From Chitinophaga sp. CB10 (GTDB taxonomy: Bacteria; Bacteroidota; Bacteroidia; Chitinophagales; Chitinophagaceae), in contig MLAV02000024.1 of assembly GCA_001870995.2 (NCBI GenBank), forward strand, positions 6,954-70,953: a DNA stretch of 64,000 bases, read 5' to 3'. The first letter of the stretch is position 1, and every line of letters starts with the position of its first letter. The notes under the pieces were generated by a model. That model had not been told where the DNA came from and searched no databases. It saw only the letters and a program-made list of their open reading frames with translations. Position numbers and translations under genes: made by a program. Shown here piece by piece: positions 51,409-59,911 of the stretch.

Positions 51409-53079
51409 ATGAGGAACCTATACGTTGCTGATCGTCCAAACTATTTCAAGCTACTGCCCCAACTGGTGGTATTACTGTTCATTTTACTTCCCGGTATTGG
51501 CTATGCGCAGGAATTCACTGCTTCTTCCACCTGTGTGAACGACAGCGTGTACTTCGTGATGAAAAACACTACCGGTGTGGATTCCATGAAATGGTACTTT
51601 GGCGATCCCGGCAGCGGCAACCTGGATTCCTCCGCCAACAGAAGGGCCTGGCATATCTACCGCGCCACCGGTACCTATAACGTGACCCTTGTAGCTTACC
51701 GGGCGGGCGTACCCACCACTACCCAGCAACCGATCACCATCGTTACGCCGGTGATCTATGACTTTGGCCCGCAGGATGTTACGCTTTGCGAAGGCGGCAG
51801 CATGGTGATACAGGGGCCGGTAATACCCGGGGCAAACTACCTCTGGCAGGATAGCTCCACGCAATCCTCCATCCTGGCGGATACCAGCGCTACCTATAAA
51901 CTGAAGATCGACGGCTGCCTGGTGCCGGATTCGGTGAACGTCTTCTTCACCCCCATTCCTGAAATTGACCTGGGGCCCGACCTCGTGTTGTGTACCAACG
52001 AAAATATCCAGCTGGACGCTACTGCGCAAAACTGCACCTACCTCTGGAACAACGGCAGCACAGAACCCACGCTGGACGTGCGTACCAGCGGCACCTATTC
52101 CGTAACGGTGAGCCCGGAAGGCTGCCCGCCCATGTTTTTCCAGAAAACCGTGACTTTCACAGGGCCGGAATATCCGTTCTCGTTAGGGGCGGATACTTTG
52201 CTGTGCCCGGGCGAGTCCGTAACCCTCGCGCCGAATGTACCCCAGGCTACCCGCTGGTTATGGAGCAACGGCGCCACTACCCCGTCCGTAACGGTACAGG
52301 GAGAAGGGCCGGTATGGGCGCTCGTGGAAATCAACCATACCTGCAGCGTAGTGGATACCATACTGCTGGATTACAACCGCTTACGCAAGATTAACCTCGG
52401 TAACGATACAACCATCTGCAAAGGAAACTTCCTGGTACTGACCGCTGATTTTGGCAATGGCGTGTACACCTGGCAGGATAATTCCGACCAGGCGACCTAC
52501 TACGTTACCAAACCCGGTAACTATTACGTACATGCGAAAATTGGCCGCTGCGAATCCTGGGATACTATTTCCGTAACGTTTACGGATACACTCCGGGCGA
52601 ACCTGGGAATGGATACGGTGTTGTGCCGGGGAGAGGCTTATACCCTTTACCCCCGCGGCGCCGGCGCCAATTACAAATGGCAGGACAGCACCAGCGTGCC
52701 TTTTTATACAGTCACCAAAGCAGGATTATACAGCATTACCGGTTATAACGAATGCGGCCGGACGGTGGACAGCGTGGTAGTGAACTACAAGGAGTGTAGC
52801 TGCACCATGTATTTCCCCAACGCCTTTACCCCTAACGGAGATGGGCGCAACGATTATTTCAGGCCGGTGTACAAATGCCCGGTCAACCAGTTCCAGATGA
52901 GTATTTATAACCGCTGGGGGGAAAGGATCTTCTATACGACCGACCCGCAGGTAGGCTGGCGGGGGACTTTCCAGGGCGAGCCGGTGCAGATGGCCACCTA
53001 TGTGTACATCGTGGATTATATCGACGGTAACACGATGACGCCGGTGCATATGACCGGCGCCGTGAGCGTGGTATATTAG
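51409..53079 (+). CDS. Type IX secreted protein with gliding-motility C-terminal domain
   Basis: 556 residues. A long signal peptide (hydrophobic LPQLVVLLFILLPGIGYA). A PKD-like domain at about 35-115 (SMKWYFGDPGSG, GTYNVTLVAYRAG) is followed by four or five beta repeats of about 85 residues, each starting like LG-DT-LC (LGADTLLCPGES, LGNDTTICKGNF, LGMDTVLCRGEA). The C-terminal domain from about 465 (MYFPNAFTPNGDGRNDYFRP, then IYNRWGERIF) is the type B sorting signal of the type IX secretion system. Predicted surface-exposed or released; probably structural or adhesive. Confidence 0.92.
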   Translation: MRNLYVADRPNYFKLLPQLVVLLFILLPGIGYAQEFTASSTCVNDSVYFVMKNTTGVDSMKWYFGDPGSGNLDSSANRRAWHIYRATGTYNVTLVAYRAGVPTTTQQPITIVTPVIYDFGPQDVTLCEGGSMVIQGPVIPGANYLWQDSSTQSSILADTSATYKLKIDGCLVPDSVNVFFTPIPEIDLGPDLVLCTNENIQLDATAQNCTYLWNNGSTEPTLDVRTSGTYSVTVSPEGCPPMFFQKTVTFTGPEYPFSLGADTLLCPGESVTLAPNVPQATRWLWSNGATTPSVTVQGEGPVWALVEINHTCSVVDTILLDYNRLRKINLGNDTTICKGNFLVLTADFGNGVYTWQDNSDQATYYVTKPGNYYVHAKIGRCESWDTISVTFTDTLRANLGMDTVLCRGEAYTLYPRGAGANYKWQDSTSVPFYTVTKAGLYSITGYNECGRTVDSVVVNYKECSCTMYFPNAFTPNGDGRNDYFRPVYKCPVNQFQMSIYNRWGERIFYTTDPQVGWRGTFQGEPVQMATYVYIVDYIDGNTMTPVHMTGAVSVVY

Positions 53080-54023
53080 TTTCCGCTGCGGAAATGGTGG
53101 AATTTCGCGATAAAAGCGGCAGTTTCCCTCTTTTTGAAGGCAACATCCCAAGAGCCGGCGTAGGTTACCAGCGCGGGGATCAGCAGGTCGTTCACCTTCG
53201 TCATTTGTACATTCATCTGCACATTGAAGTCGAACAGCATGGTTTTGTAGGACAGTGCATACTTCCTTCCTACTATTTCAAAGTTCTCCTTATTGAACCA
53301 GGTGATCAGCTCATCGATGACAATTTCTGCCCGGTCGATCCGGCTCAGCCCCGGTTTGGCCTTTGCCGTGAAAACGTAGCAGGGGATGCCGTTTACATAG
53401 TTTTCGGATTTGATGGAGAAGTCGTAATAACGCATTACGTCGCTGTTGAAAATGGCGACCTTGTTGCCCACCACCGGCACGCCCCGAACGGGTTTCCCGG
53501 GGTTGAATATCAGTTGTTTGAGCTGGGCTTTATGTTTGGCTAGGGAGCCGTTGGAGCGCTCCGGCGTGTTCCCGTTTTCGTCCACACAAACGGTGCCGGT
53601 GGTAAAAAACAGGTTGGCGTAGAGTTCCGCGGTGTAGTAATTGTACCGGCCTTTTTTATCGTAGAAGTCGCCCGTAACTTTTTCCTCCTCCACTTTCATC
53701 GTGCGGCAGCGCCCTTTCATTTCCTGCGTGGTCGTACTTTTCAGGGAGGCCTGCACCTGTCCTTTCTTATCGTATATGCGGATATCGTTATCGCCGTTGA
53801 AGCCAACGAGGCGGAGGTTTTTGAAGGCGCGGTAGAAGGTGGTATCATCTTCCACCCGTTTGATAAAGCTGTTTACGTCGAAGCCAATTTTTTGCGCGGC
53901 CACGGTGACCTCATCCAGGTTGATGGTCATGCCCCGGTAGTGGGCAGTATCCTGGGCTTTGAGGGTAAGCATGCAGGCGGATGCTATAACGGTGACGGCT
54001 ATATGTTTCAGAATTCCGGACAT
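53076..54023 (-). CDS. Secreted protein of unknown function
   Basis: 315 residues with a signal peptide (ILKHIAVTVIASACMLTLKA). The mature protein begins with DTAHYRGMTINLDEVTVAA, a stretch like the plug region start of outer-membrane proteins, then a beta-rich body with repeated charged strands (VNGIPCYVFTAKAKPGLSRID, MQMTKVNDLLIPALVTYAGSW) reminiscent of LolA-like or outer-membrane lipoprotein-sorting folds. Not a firm assignment. Its stop overlaps the convergent type IX cargo gene by 4 nt. Confidence 0.72.
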   Translation of the reverse strand: MSGILKHIAVTVIASACMLTLKAQDTAHYRGMTINLDEVTVAAQKIGFDVNSFIKRVEDDTTFYRAFKNLRLVGFNGDNDIRIYDKKGQVQASLKSTTTQEMKGRCRTMKVEEEKVTGDFYDKKGRYNYYTAELYANLFFTTGTVCVDENGNTPERSNGSLAKHKAQLKQLIFNPGKPVRGVPVVGNKVAIFNSDVMRYYDFSIKSENYVNGIPCYVFTAKAKPGLSRIDRAEIVIDELITWFNKENFEIVGRKYALSYKTMLFDFNVQMNVQMTKVNDLLIPALVTYAGSWDVAFKKRETAAFIAKFHHFRSGN

Positions 54024-54060
54024 GCTGCAATTTAATGAAATGCAGCAAGTAACAAAGAGA

Positions 54061-54099
54061 AAGCTGGCAAAAGCGCCTGAAGGGCGCTCTTACCAGCTT
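54061..54099. terminator. Hairpin downstream of the anti-sigma gene
   Basis: Outer AAGCTGG/CCAGCTT and inner AGCGCC/GGGCGCT arms form a long imperfect stem, T-rich mainly on the plus-strand side. It separates the sigma cluster from the secreted protein gene. Confidence 0.6.
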
Positions 54100-54144
54100 T
54101 TTGTTTTTTTGGTACTGGGGAGACGTCAGTGCCGCCTGTCCTTA

Positions 54145-55008
54145 TCAACCCGGTATTTTACCGGCAACATACATTTGTTCAAGCGTTGGCTGTGCGGCTC
54201 CTCCTTTGTTTTCGAGGGTGACAGCGAACATCTGTACTTTGTCGGTTACCTTCATTTTCTGGAGCAGTTTGGCGGTATCACCCATTTCAAACACACCCAT
54301 ATCTACCGGCTTACCATCTACGATGGCCCAGAGTTGGTATTGTTTGCCGGCGGCAGGTTCAGGCAGGTTATTCACCTTGAGGTACACCTGTTTGTTCTGT
54401 GTGTTCCAGAATACGGTAGCTACCGCATCCGGTTTGAGTTTGGTACCTGGCATGTTCACTTTGAGTACTGCTGGATCTTCCATGACGTTCAGGGTTTGTT
54501 CCAGCTCTTCCAGCCGGGCCTTGTACTTGTCGTTGGTGGACATGATCGAGTTCTGTGACAGCAGGAGCGCCTGGTATTTGTCTTTATACTCACGGAAGTC
54601 TTTCCACTTTTTATAGTAGAAAAAGTTCATGATGATACTGCCGATGAGCAGGATAAATGCTGCTGCGGCAACGACTTTCCAGGATAGGCGTTTTTCGGGG
54701 ATGAGTGTTTCTTCCATTAGTGTCGCTTTGGGATGCCCCGGCAAGGTGGACGACATACATGTTTGCGCCGAGCCGGAAGCTTCGAGGTTATTGATTTGGT
54801 TAAGTAAGCTGTCTTTGATGGCATGATCAGGGGGCAGGTCCTGTGCCGCGACATAGTATTCGAGGGATCTCCGGTATTCTTCAACAGCAGCCAATACTTC
54901 CGGGGACTGTAACATAGCGGCTTCCAGCTCCCGGACTTCCTGTTCGGTGGCCATGCCTGTAACATACAGTTCAATAATGCCGGACGATATGACTTTTTGT
55001 GCGTCCAC
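54145..55008 (-). CDS. RskA-like anti-sigma factor
   Basis: 287 residues. Cytoplasmic N-terminus (IELYVTGMATEQEVRELEAAMLQSPEV), a membrane helix at about 111-131 (WKVVAAAAFILLIGSIIMNFFYY), a coiled-coil at about 135-170, and a periplasmic anti-sigma-K domain (ATVFWNTQNKQVYLKVNNLPEPAAGKQYQLWAIVDGKPVDMGVF). Should bind the sigma factor encoded 17 nt upstream. Paralogous to the gene at 55759. Confidence 0.88.
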   Translation of the reverse strand: MDAQKVISSGIIELYVTGMATEQEVRELEAAMLQSPEVLAAVEEYRRSLEYYVAAQDLPPDHAIKDSLLNQINNLEASGSAQTCMSSTLPGHPKATLMEETLIPEKRLSWKVVAAAAFILLIGSIIMNFFYYKKWKDFREYKDKYQALLLSQNSIMSTNDKYKARLEELEQTLNVMEDPAVLKVNMPGTKLKPDAVATVFWNTQNKQVYLKVNNLPEPAAGKQYQLWAIVDGKPVDMGVFEMGDTAKLLQKMKVTDKVQMFAVTLENKGGAAQPTLEQMYVAGKIPG

Positions 55009-55025
55009 TAACGATACATTTTTGA

Positions 55026-55583
55026 TTACTTGTCGATGTTCTTTACTATTTGTTTCAGGTGGTTGAGGGCTGTCCGCATGCGCGTTTTCACCGTGCCGAG
55101 GGGTATGTCCAGCACCCGGGCGATCTCTTCCTGTGTGCAGCCTTTATAGTATGCTAAATCAATGAGGTTCCGCTGGTCTTTGCTGAGGCGTTCGAGCATT
55201 TTGGAGAAGCCGAGGTGATCTACCTGCATGTGTACTATCAGCGGTTCGTTGCCAATATGTACATCGTCCGTGATATTCTGGATTTTCTGGTCCAGCTTAT
55301 GCGCTTTGGAGCGGAGTACATCGATGGCGGTGTTCCGGCAGATGTTGAGCATCCAGGTGAAGAGGCGGCCCCGCTCTTCATCGTACTGGTCGATGTTTTT
55401 CCAGATTTTAAGGAATACGTCCTGCAATACGTCCCCGGCGGAGGCGTGGTCGTTCAGCACCTTTACCACTACGCCGTATAAGGTGGAGGAGTACTGGTCG
55501 TAGAGATAGCTGAAGATCTTCTGGTTACGGTTGCGTAAGCCGTTCACCAGTTCCTGCTCGGTATATGTTGAAGACGAGTCCAA
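55026..55583 (-). CDS. ECF RNA polymerase sigma factor (pair 2)
   Basis: 185 residues from a TTG start; no in-frame ATG precedes the conserved STYTEQELVNGL. Region 2: AGDVLQDVFLKIWKNIDQYDEERGRLFTWMLNICRNTAIDVLRS. Region 4: DLAYYKGCTQEEIARVLDIPLGTVKTRMRTALNHLK. SigK/ECF19-like, matching its RskA-type partner. Closely similar to the protein at 56661, including the unusual TTG start. Confidence 0.9.
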   Translation of the reverse strand: MDSSSTYTEQELVNGLRNRNQKIFSYLYDQYSSTLYGVVVKVLNDHASAGDVLQDVFLKIWKNIDQYDEERGRLFTWMLNICRNTAIDVLRSKAHKLDQKIQNITDDVHIGNEPLIVHMQVDHLGFSKMLERLSKDQRNLIDLAYYKGCTQEEIARVLDIPLGTVKTRMRTALNHLKQIVKNIDK

Positions 55584-55758
55584 AAAAATTGGATGTGATT
55601 AAAACAGTGAATAAAATCGAGAAAATGCAAACGCACGTTGACCAGGCGATGATCAGTCAGCAGGGTTGTGAATAACAAAAGTGAAGTATCTTATAATGGC
55701 GTAACGCGGGGTCGTATTATCTACAGCAATATACGCATTTCTTTGAACTTTCAAAATC

Positions 55759-56649
55759 CTACAGGTTCATTTCGGCGACCTGGTAAATTTCGGTTTTGCC
55801 GTTTGCTCCTTTACTCCCGATGGGCTCCAGGGTTACTACAAACGATTGCGGAATGGTGGTCGTTTTGAGGTGTTGAATCTTTCCGTTGGAAGACGGTGTG
55901 ATCACGAGTATTCCTGCATCTGCCGGCTTGCCATCGGTGATGGTGCGGAGATGGTACTGCTTGTCTTCCGGGGGTATGGGTAGCCGCCAGTTGACGAGGT
56001 ACACCTCTTTGGAAGCCTTATTCCAGCCGATGGTCACCGCGCCGTCCGGGTGCGGGCCGTAGCCGCTGGCTTTGATCCAGATCACGTTCGGGTCCTTAAG
56101 GAGTTTTTTGTCCTCATCGCTTTCCTGTACGCTGGCCGTTTGATTGGATTCCAGGTTTTTATTCTCGTCGATTTTCTTTTGGGAGGCGATGAGTCTTTCG
56201 TACCTGGCTTTATAATCCTTACTGTCCGTAGCCAGAAAGAAGTTTATACCGGCGCTGATGATCAGGATGCCGATCACGGCAGCGGCGATAATTTTCCAGA
56301 TGCGTTCCTGCTTTTTACCGGTTACGGCTTTCATCTTTACGGCCGGAGTGGTCAGGAGCGGCTGGGGAACAGGGTTATTCAGCCGGAGTTCCTGGGGAAG
56401 CGCCAGTTCGCCTTCGGGTGTGCTTTCATTCCGGATGATGAGCATCAACCTTGCTTTAATTTCGGGTGGAGGCGTAACAGCATAGCATTTCACAAATTCT
56501 TCCTTCTGAAGCTGCAGGTCTTCGACGATTTCTCTGACTTCAGGGTATTGCTGTGCGATTGCTTCCACTTCTGCGACTTCATCTTCTGGAAGCAAGCCAT
56601 AAACGTAACTTTCCAGGACACCTGATGATATGTAATGGTTTATGTCCAC
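55759..56649 (-). CDS. RskA-like anti-sigma factor (paralogue)
   Basis: 296 residues. N-terminus VLESYVYGLLPEDEVAEVEAIAQQYPEV, a membrane helix at about 118-138 (IWKIIAAAVIGILIISAGINFFL), a coiled-coil linker and the anti-sigma-K domain (AVTIGWNKASKEVYLVNWRLPIPPEDKQYHLRTITDGKPADAGIL). Same layout as the gene at 54145 but diverged in the sensor half. Follows its sigma factor by 11 nt. Confidence 0.88.
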   Translation of the reverse strand: MDINHYISSGVLESYVYGLLPEDEVAEVEAIAQQYPEVREIVEDLQLQKEEFVKCYAVTPPPEIKARLMLIIRNESTPEGELALPQELRLNNPVPQPLLTTPAVKMKAVTGKKQERIWKIIAAAVIGILIISAGINFFLATDSKDYKARYERLIASQKKIDENKNLESNQTASVQESDEDKKLLKDPNVIWIKASGYGPHPDGAVTIGWNKASKEVYLVNWRLPIPPEDKQYHLRTITDGKPADAGILVITPSSNGKIQHLKTTTIPQSFVVTLEPIGSKGANGKTEIYQVAEMNL

Positions 56650-56660
56650 GTGGATTACAA

Positions 56661-57209
56661 TTATTGTTTTAAAAGACCTCTTAATTGCATGATAGCATTG
56701 CGCATCCGGGTTTTCACGGTGCCAAGCGGTATGTCCAGTGCTTTGGAAATTTCTTCCTGGGTACAGCCCTTATAATAAGCCAGATCAATGATGGTGCGCT
56801 GTTCTTTCTGGAGTCGTTCAACTGCCTTACTAAGACCCAGGTGATCCACCTGCAAATATATGGCTAGTTGTGGTTCATTGAGGATAGCAAGGTTGTCAAC
56901 ATCGGTTATTTTCTGATCGAGTTTATAGGCTTTTGATCTGAGGCTGTCGATAGCGGTATTCCTGGCGATGTTCAACATCCAGGTAAAGAGGCGGCCCTTG
57001 GTAGCGTCGTATTTATCAATACTTCGCCAGATCTTTACAAATGCCTCCTGCAGCACATCGCCGGCAGTAGTTTCATCTGCAATGACCTTAAGGGCCACAC
57101 TATATAATGCGGGTGAATAATGGTCGTACAAATAACTGAAAATCTTTTCATTCCTCGCTTTGAGGCCCTGAACGAGTTCAGCTTCCGTGTATGTAGATGC
57201 AGCGGCCAA
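56661..57209 (-). CDS. ECF RNA polymerase sigma factor (pair 1)
   Basis: 182 residues, TTG start. Region 2: AGDVLQEAFVKIWRSIDKYDATKGRLFTWMLNIARNTAIDSLRS; region 4: DLAYYKGCTQEEISKALDIPLGTVKTRMRNAIMQLR. Nearly the same core as the sigma factor at 55026, so the two pairs arose by tandem duplication of a sigma/anti-sigma unit. Confidence 0.9.
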   Translation of the reverse strand: MAAASTYTEAELVQGLKARNEKIFSYLYDHYSPALYSVALKVIADETTAGDVLQEAFVKIWRSIDKYDATKGRLFTWMLNIARNTAIDSLRSKAYKLDQKITDVDNLAILNEPQLAIYLQVDHLGLSKAVERLQKEQRTIIDLAYYKGCTQEEISKALDIPLGTVKTRMRNAIMQLRGLLKQ

Positions 57210-57290
57210 AAGGATATGGATGTTAAACTTTGATGGATGTGGATGTTATGTCCAAAATAACAGGTTTATTTTACATTACAAAATATTTTC

Positions 57291-57869
57291 CTATTTCGGA
57301 AAAGACATTTTGTAATCCACCCTGATCTTACCTTTGGTGATATCGTCCAGTTTACTTTTCAACATTCTGCGTTTCAATGGCTTCAGGTGATCGATGAACA
57401 GGATGCCGTCAATATGATCGTATTCGTGCTGGATCACGCGGGCGGTAACGCCGGTGAATGTTTTTTCCTTTGGCTGGAAGTTTTCGTCTACATAGCGGAG
57501 GGTAACAGTTTCCGGGCGGTCTACATCTTCCCTTACTTTAGGAATGCTGAGGCATCCTTCGTTGTAAGGCCACTCTTTACCACCGGTTTCCACGATGTGG
57601 GCGTTGATGAACACTTCTTTGATACCTTCATCACCCGGGTAGTCGTTCTTTTCATCATCTTCCAGGTTGTCGATAATCTGCTTGCTGTCGACTACAAACA
57701 GGCGGATGGATTTATTAATCTGTGGAGCGGCAATACCCACGCCATTGGAAGCGTACATGGTTTGCCACATGTTAGCGATCAATTCCTTTAACTCTGGATA
57801 ATCCGGGGTAATATCTTCCGCAACCTTTCTCAGTACCGGATGTCCGTAAGCTACTATTGGCAATATCAT
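57291..57869 (-). CDS. def: Peptide deformylase
   Basis: 192 residues. The three motifs are complete: GVGIAAPQ, EGCLSIP and the metal site QHEYDHIDGILFIDHL. Removes the N-formyl group from new proteins. Lies 148 nt after ruvX in the same direction; the gap shows no terminator. Confidence 0.95.
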   Translation of the reverse strand: MILPIVAYGHPVLRKVAEDITPDYPELKELIANMWQTMYASNGVGIAAPQINKSIRLFVVDSKQIIDNLEDDEKNDYPGDEGIKEVFINAHIVETGGKEWPYNEGCLSIPKVREDVDRPETVTLRYVDENFQPKEKTFTGVTARVIQHEYDHIDGILFIDHLKPLKRRMLKSKLDDITKGKIRVDYKMSFPK

Positions 57870-58017
57870 GATTGTTGTGACTTGGTTTAAAAATGCGAAT
57901 TTAATTGTTTTTTCGGGGAAACGCTCCTGTACCGGCGGGTTTGGGTTTCCACGGGGCCTGTTTTACCTGCCGGAAAGGCCGGTTGATAAGGCGCTGCGAG
58001 GGTCTGGCAACTATATC

Positions 58018-58428
58018 CTATATCCGCTGGAGGTATTCCTGCAGGATGATGGTGGCGCTGATCTCGTCTACCAGGGCTTTGTTCTGGCGGTCCTTCTTCT
58101 TCAGGCCGCTGTCGATCATACTCTGGAAAGCAATCTTTGAAGTGAAGCGTTCATCTATTTTCACGACCGGCAGGTCGGGGAAATTCTTTTTCAGAATCCG
58201 CACACACTCGTTGACCAGGGCGGTTGCATCCGTTGCGTTGCCATCCAGGTTCTTAGGCTCTCCGATAACGATCTGCTCTACTTCTTCCGAAGCAAAATAT
58301 TTTTTCAGGAAAGGGATCAGTTCATGTGTACCCACCGTAGTAAGGCTACTGGCAATGAGTTTCAGCGGATCGGTCACCGCTATGCCTGTTCTCTTCTTCC
58401 CATAATCAATGGCCATGATACGTGGCAT
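58018..58428 (-). CDS. ruvX: RuvX/YqgF-family Holliday junction resolvase-like nuclease
   Basis: 136 residues, RNase H fold: MAIDYGKKRTGIAVTDP with the first Asp, IVIGEPKNLDGNATDAT, and KIDERFTSKIA with Glu/Asp, then DEISATIILQEYL. The usual length of the family, which takes part in rRNA 5'-end maturation and perhaps recombination. Starts 17 nt after the prenyltransferase gene. Confidence 0.92.
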   Translation of the reverse strand: MPRIMAIDYGKKRTGIAVTDPLKLIASSLTTVGTHELIPFLKKYFASEEVEQIVIGEPKNLDGNATDATALVNECVRILKKNFPDLPVVKIDERFTSKIAFQSMIDSGLKKKDRQNKALVDEISATIILQEYLQRI

Positions 58429-58445
58429 AATCTATTTGATTTTAA

Positions 58446-59312
58446 TTAAGCCAGCACCAGCATGTCAGCAATGGCGAATACGGCAAATACCACGCTAGCA
58501 ATGCCATTGGTGGTCATGAACATAATGTTGATACGGCTCAGGTCGTTTGGTTTTACCAGCATGTGCTGGGATACCAGCATGCTCATAAATACTACGGCTC
58601 CTATCCAGTACAGCCAGTGAAAATGGCCGTAGATACCGATGGTGATCACCAGAGCTGCCGCAATCACGTGCAGCGCTTCGGAAAAGTGCAGGGCGCCGCG
58701 GAGCCCCAGCCAGGCAGGGATGGAGTTCAGATGCTGACTTTTATCAAAAGCCTCGTCCTGCAGGGAATAGATAATATCAAACCCTGACACCCAGCAAAGC
58801 ACCAGGCAGGATACCAGCACCGGCAGGGTGGCAAACTGGCCGGTTACAGCCAGGTGAGCGCCTATAGGAGCCAGGGAGAGGCCCACGCCCAGCACCATGT
58901 GGCATAATGCCGTGAAACGCTTGGTATAGCTGTATCCCAGCACTACCAGCAGTGCGATGGGCGACAGGAAAAAGCAGATCTTATTGATAAACCAGGTAGT
59001 AGCTACAAACAGCACGCAATTGGCGATGATGAACACCATGGCGTTGCTTTTGGAAATAATGCCCGCCGGGATTTCCCTTTTGGCCGTGCGGGGGTTCAGT
59101 TTGTCGATATCCACATCCAGCCAGCGGTTAAATGCCATGGCTGCGCTGCGGGCAAACACCATGCAGAGGATCACCAGGCCGAAGGTGAGCCAGCTGAAAG
59201 CCCCTCCCCCAATGGTTACCGCCATGCAATACCCGATGAGTGCAAACGGCATGGCAAAGATGGTGTGCGCAAACTTTACCAGCGACAGATACTTATTTAT
59301 AGTCGTAAACAT
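58446..59312 (-). CDS. UbiA-family prenyltransferase
   Basis: 288 residues with eight or nine membrane helices. The first Asp motif is NRWLDVDIDKLNPRT (about 63-77) and the second DIIYSLQDEAFDKSQHL. These mark the 4-hydroxybenzoate polyprenyltransferase-like branch (UbiA/MqnP), probably for quinone synthesis; which quinone pathway is not shown. Between the methyltransferase (16 nt) and ruvX (17 nt). Confidence 0.88.
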   Translation of the reverse strand: MFTTINKYLSLVKFAHTIFAMPFALIGYCMAVTIGGGAFSWLTFGLVILCMVFARSAAMAFNRWLDVDIDKLNPRTAKREIPAGIISKSNAMVFIIANCVLFVATTWFINKICFFLSPIALLVVLGYSYTKRFTALCHMVLGVGLSLAPIGAHLAVTGQFATLPVLVSCLVLCWVSGFDIIYSLQDEAFDKSQHLNSIPAWLGLRGALHFSEALHVIAAALVITIGIYGHFHWLYWIGAVVFMSMLVSQHMLVKPNDLSRINIMFMTTNGIASVVFAVFAIADMLVLA

Positions 59313-59328
59313 ATATAAATAAAATAAT

Positions 59329-59865
59329 TTAATGGTTGCCTTTGAGCTTCACAAAGATATCCCAAACTACAATACCGGTGCTAACAGAAATGTTCAGGGA
59401 GTGTTTCATGCCCAACTGGGGGATTTCGATGCAGCCATCCACGACTTTCATCACCTCCCCGTCCACACCGCTGACTTCATTGCCGAAGACCAACGCCAGG
59501 GGCTGGCCCGGAGGCGGGGTAAATTTATCAAGTGGCACGCTGTTCACTGCCTGTTCGATGGCCATTACCTGGTAGCCTGCAGCCCGGAGGCTGATTACCG
59601 CTTCCATAGTGGTGGAGGCATATTGCCATTCCACGGTTTCAGTAGCGCCCAGGGCTGTTTTGTGAATATCCCGGTGCGGGGGAACGGGCGTATAGCCACA
59701 GAGGATGATCCCCTGGATCAAAAACGCGTCGGCTGTACGAAAAACGGAACCTACGTTGTGCATGCTCCGGATGTTATCCAGCACCAATACGATGGGCGTT
59801 TTATCGGCGGCTTTGAATTCCTCCACCGTTTTACGGCCCAGTTCATCCATACTTAGTTTTCTCAT
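59329..59865 (-). CDS. SpoU/TrmH-family RNA methyltransferase
   Basis: 178 residues from the ATG at 59865 (MRKLSMDELGRK). The longer frame from 59967 runs through the mutS start and is rejected. SPOUT motifs: LVLDNIRSMHNVGSVFRTADAF, ALVFGNEVSGVD, and IPQLGMKHSLNISVSTGIVVWDI for SAM in the knot. Target RNA unknown. First gene of a unit with the prenyltransferase, ruvX and def. Confidence 0.9.
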   Translation of the reverse strand: MRKLSMDELGRKTVEEFKAADKTPIVLVLDNIRSMHNVGSVFRTADAFLIQGIILCGYTPVPPHRDIHKTALGATETVEWQYASTTMEAVISLRAAGYQVMAIEQAVNSVPLDKFTPPPGQPLALVFGNEVSGVDGEVMKVVDGCIEIPQLGMKHSLNISVSTGIVVWDIFVKLKGNH

Positions 59866-59871
59866 TACCTG

Positions 59872-59879
59872 CAAAGATA
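59872..59879 (-). promoter_or_regulatory. -7 box of the SpoU methyltransferase gene, abutting its start
   Basis: Minus-strand TATCTTTG (exact TAnnTTTG) ends 6 nt before the ATG, so the transcript should begin within a few bases of the start codon. Confidence 0.55.
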
Positions 59880-59899
59880 ACATGATGGGTTGAGTTTTA

Positions 59900-59907
59900 T
59901 ATATTTG
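59900..59907 (+). promoter_or_regulatory. -7 box of mutS, abutting its start
   Basis: TATATTTG (exact TAnnTTTG) ends 4 nt before the mutS ATG at 59912, predicting a leaderless or near-leaderless mRNA. No clear -33 TTG at 19-21 nt. Confidence 0.55.
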
Positions 59908-59911
59908 CGCC

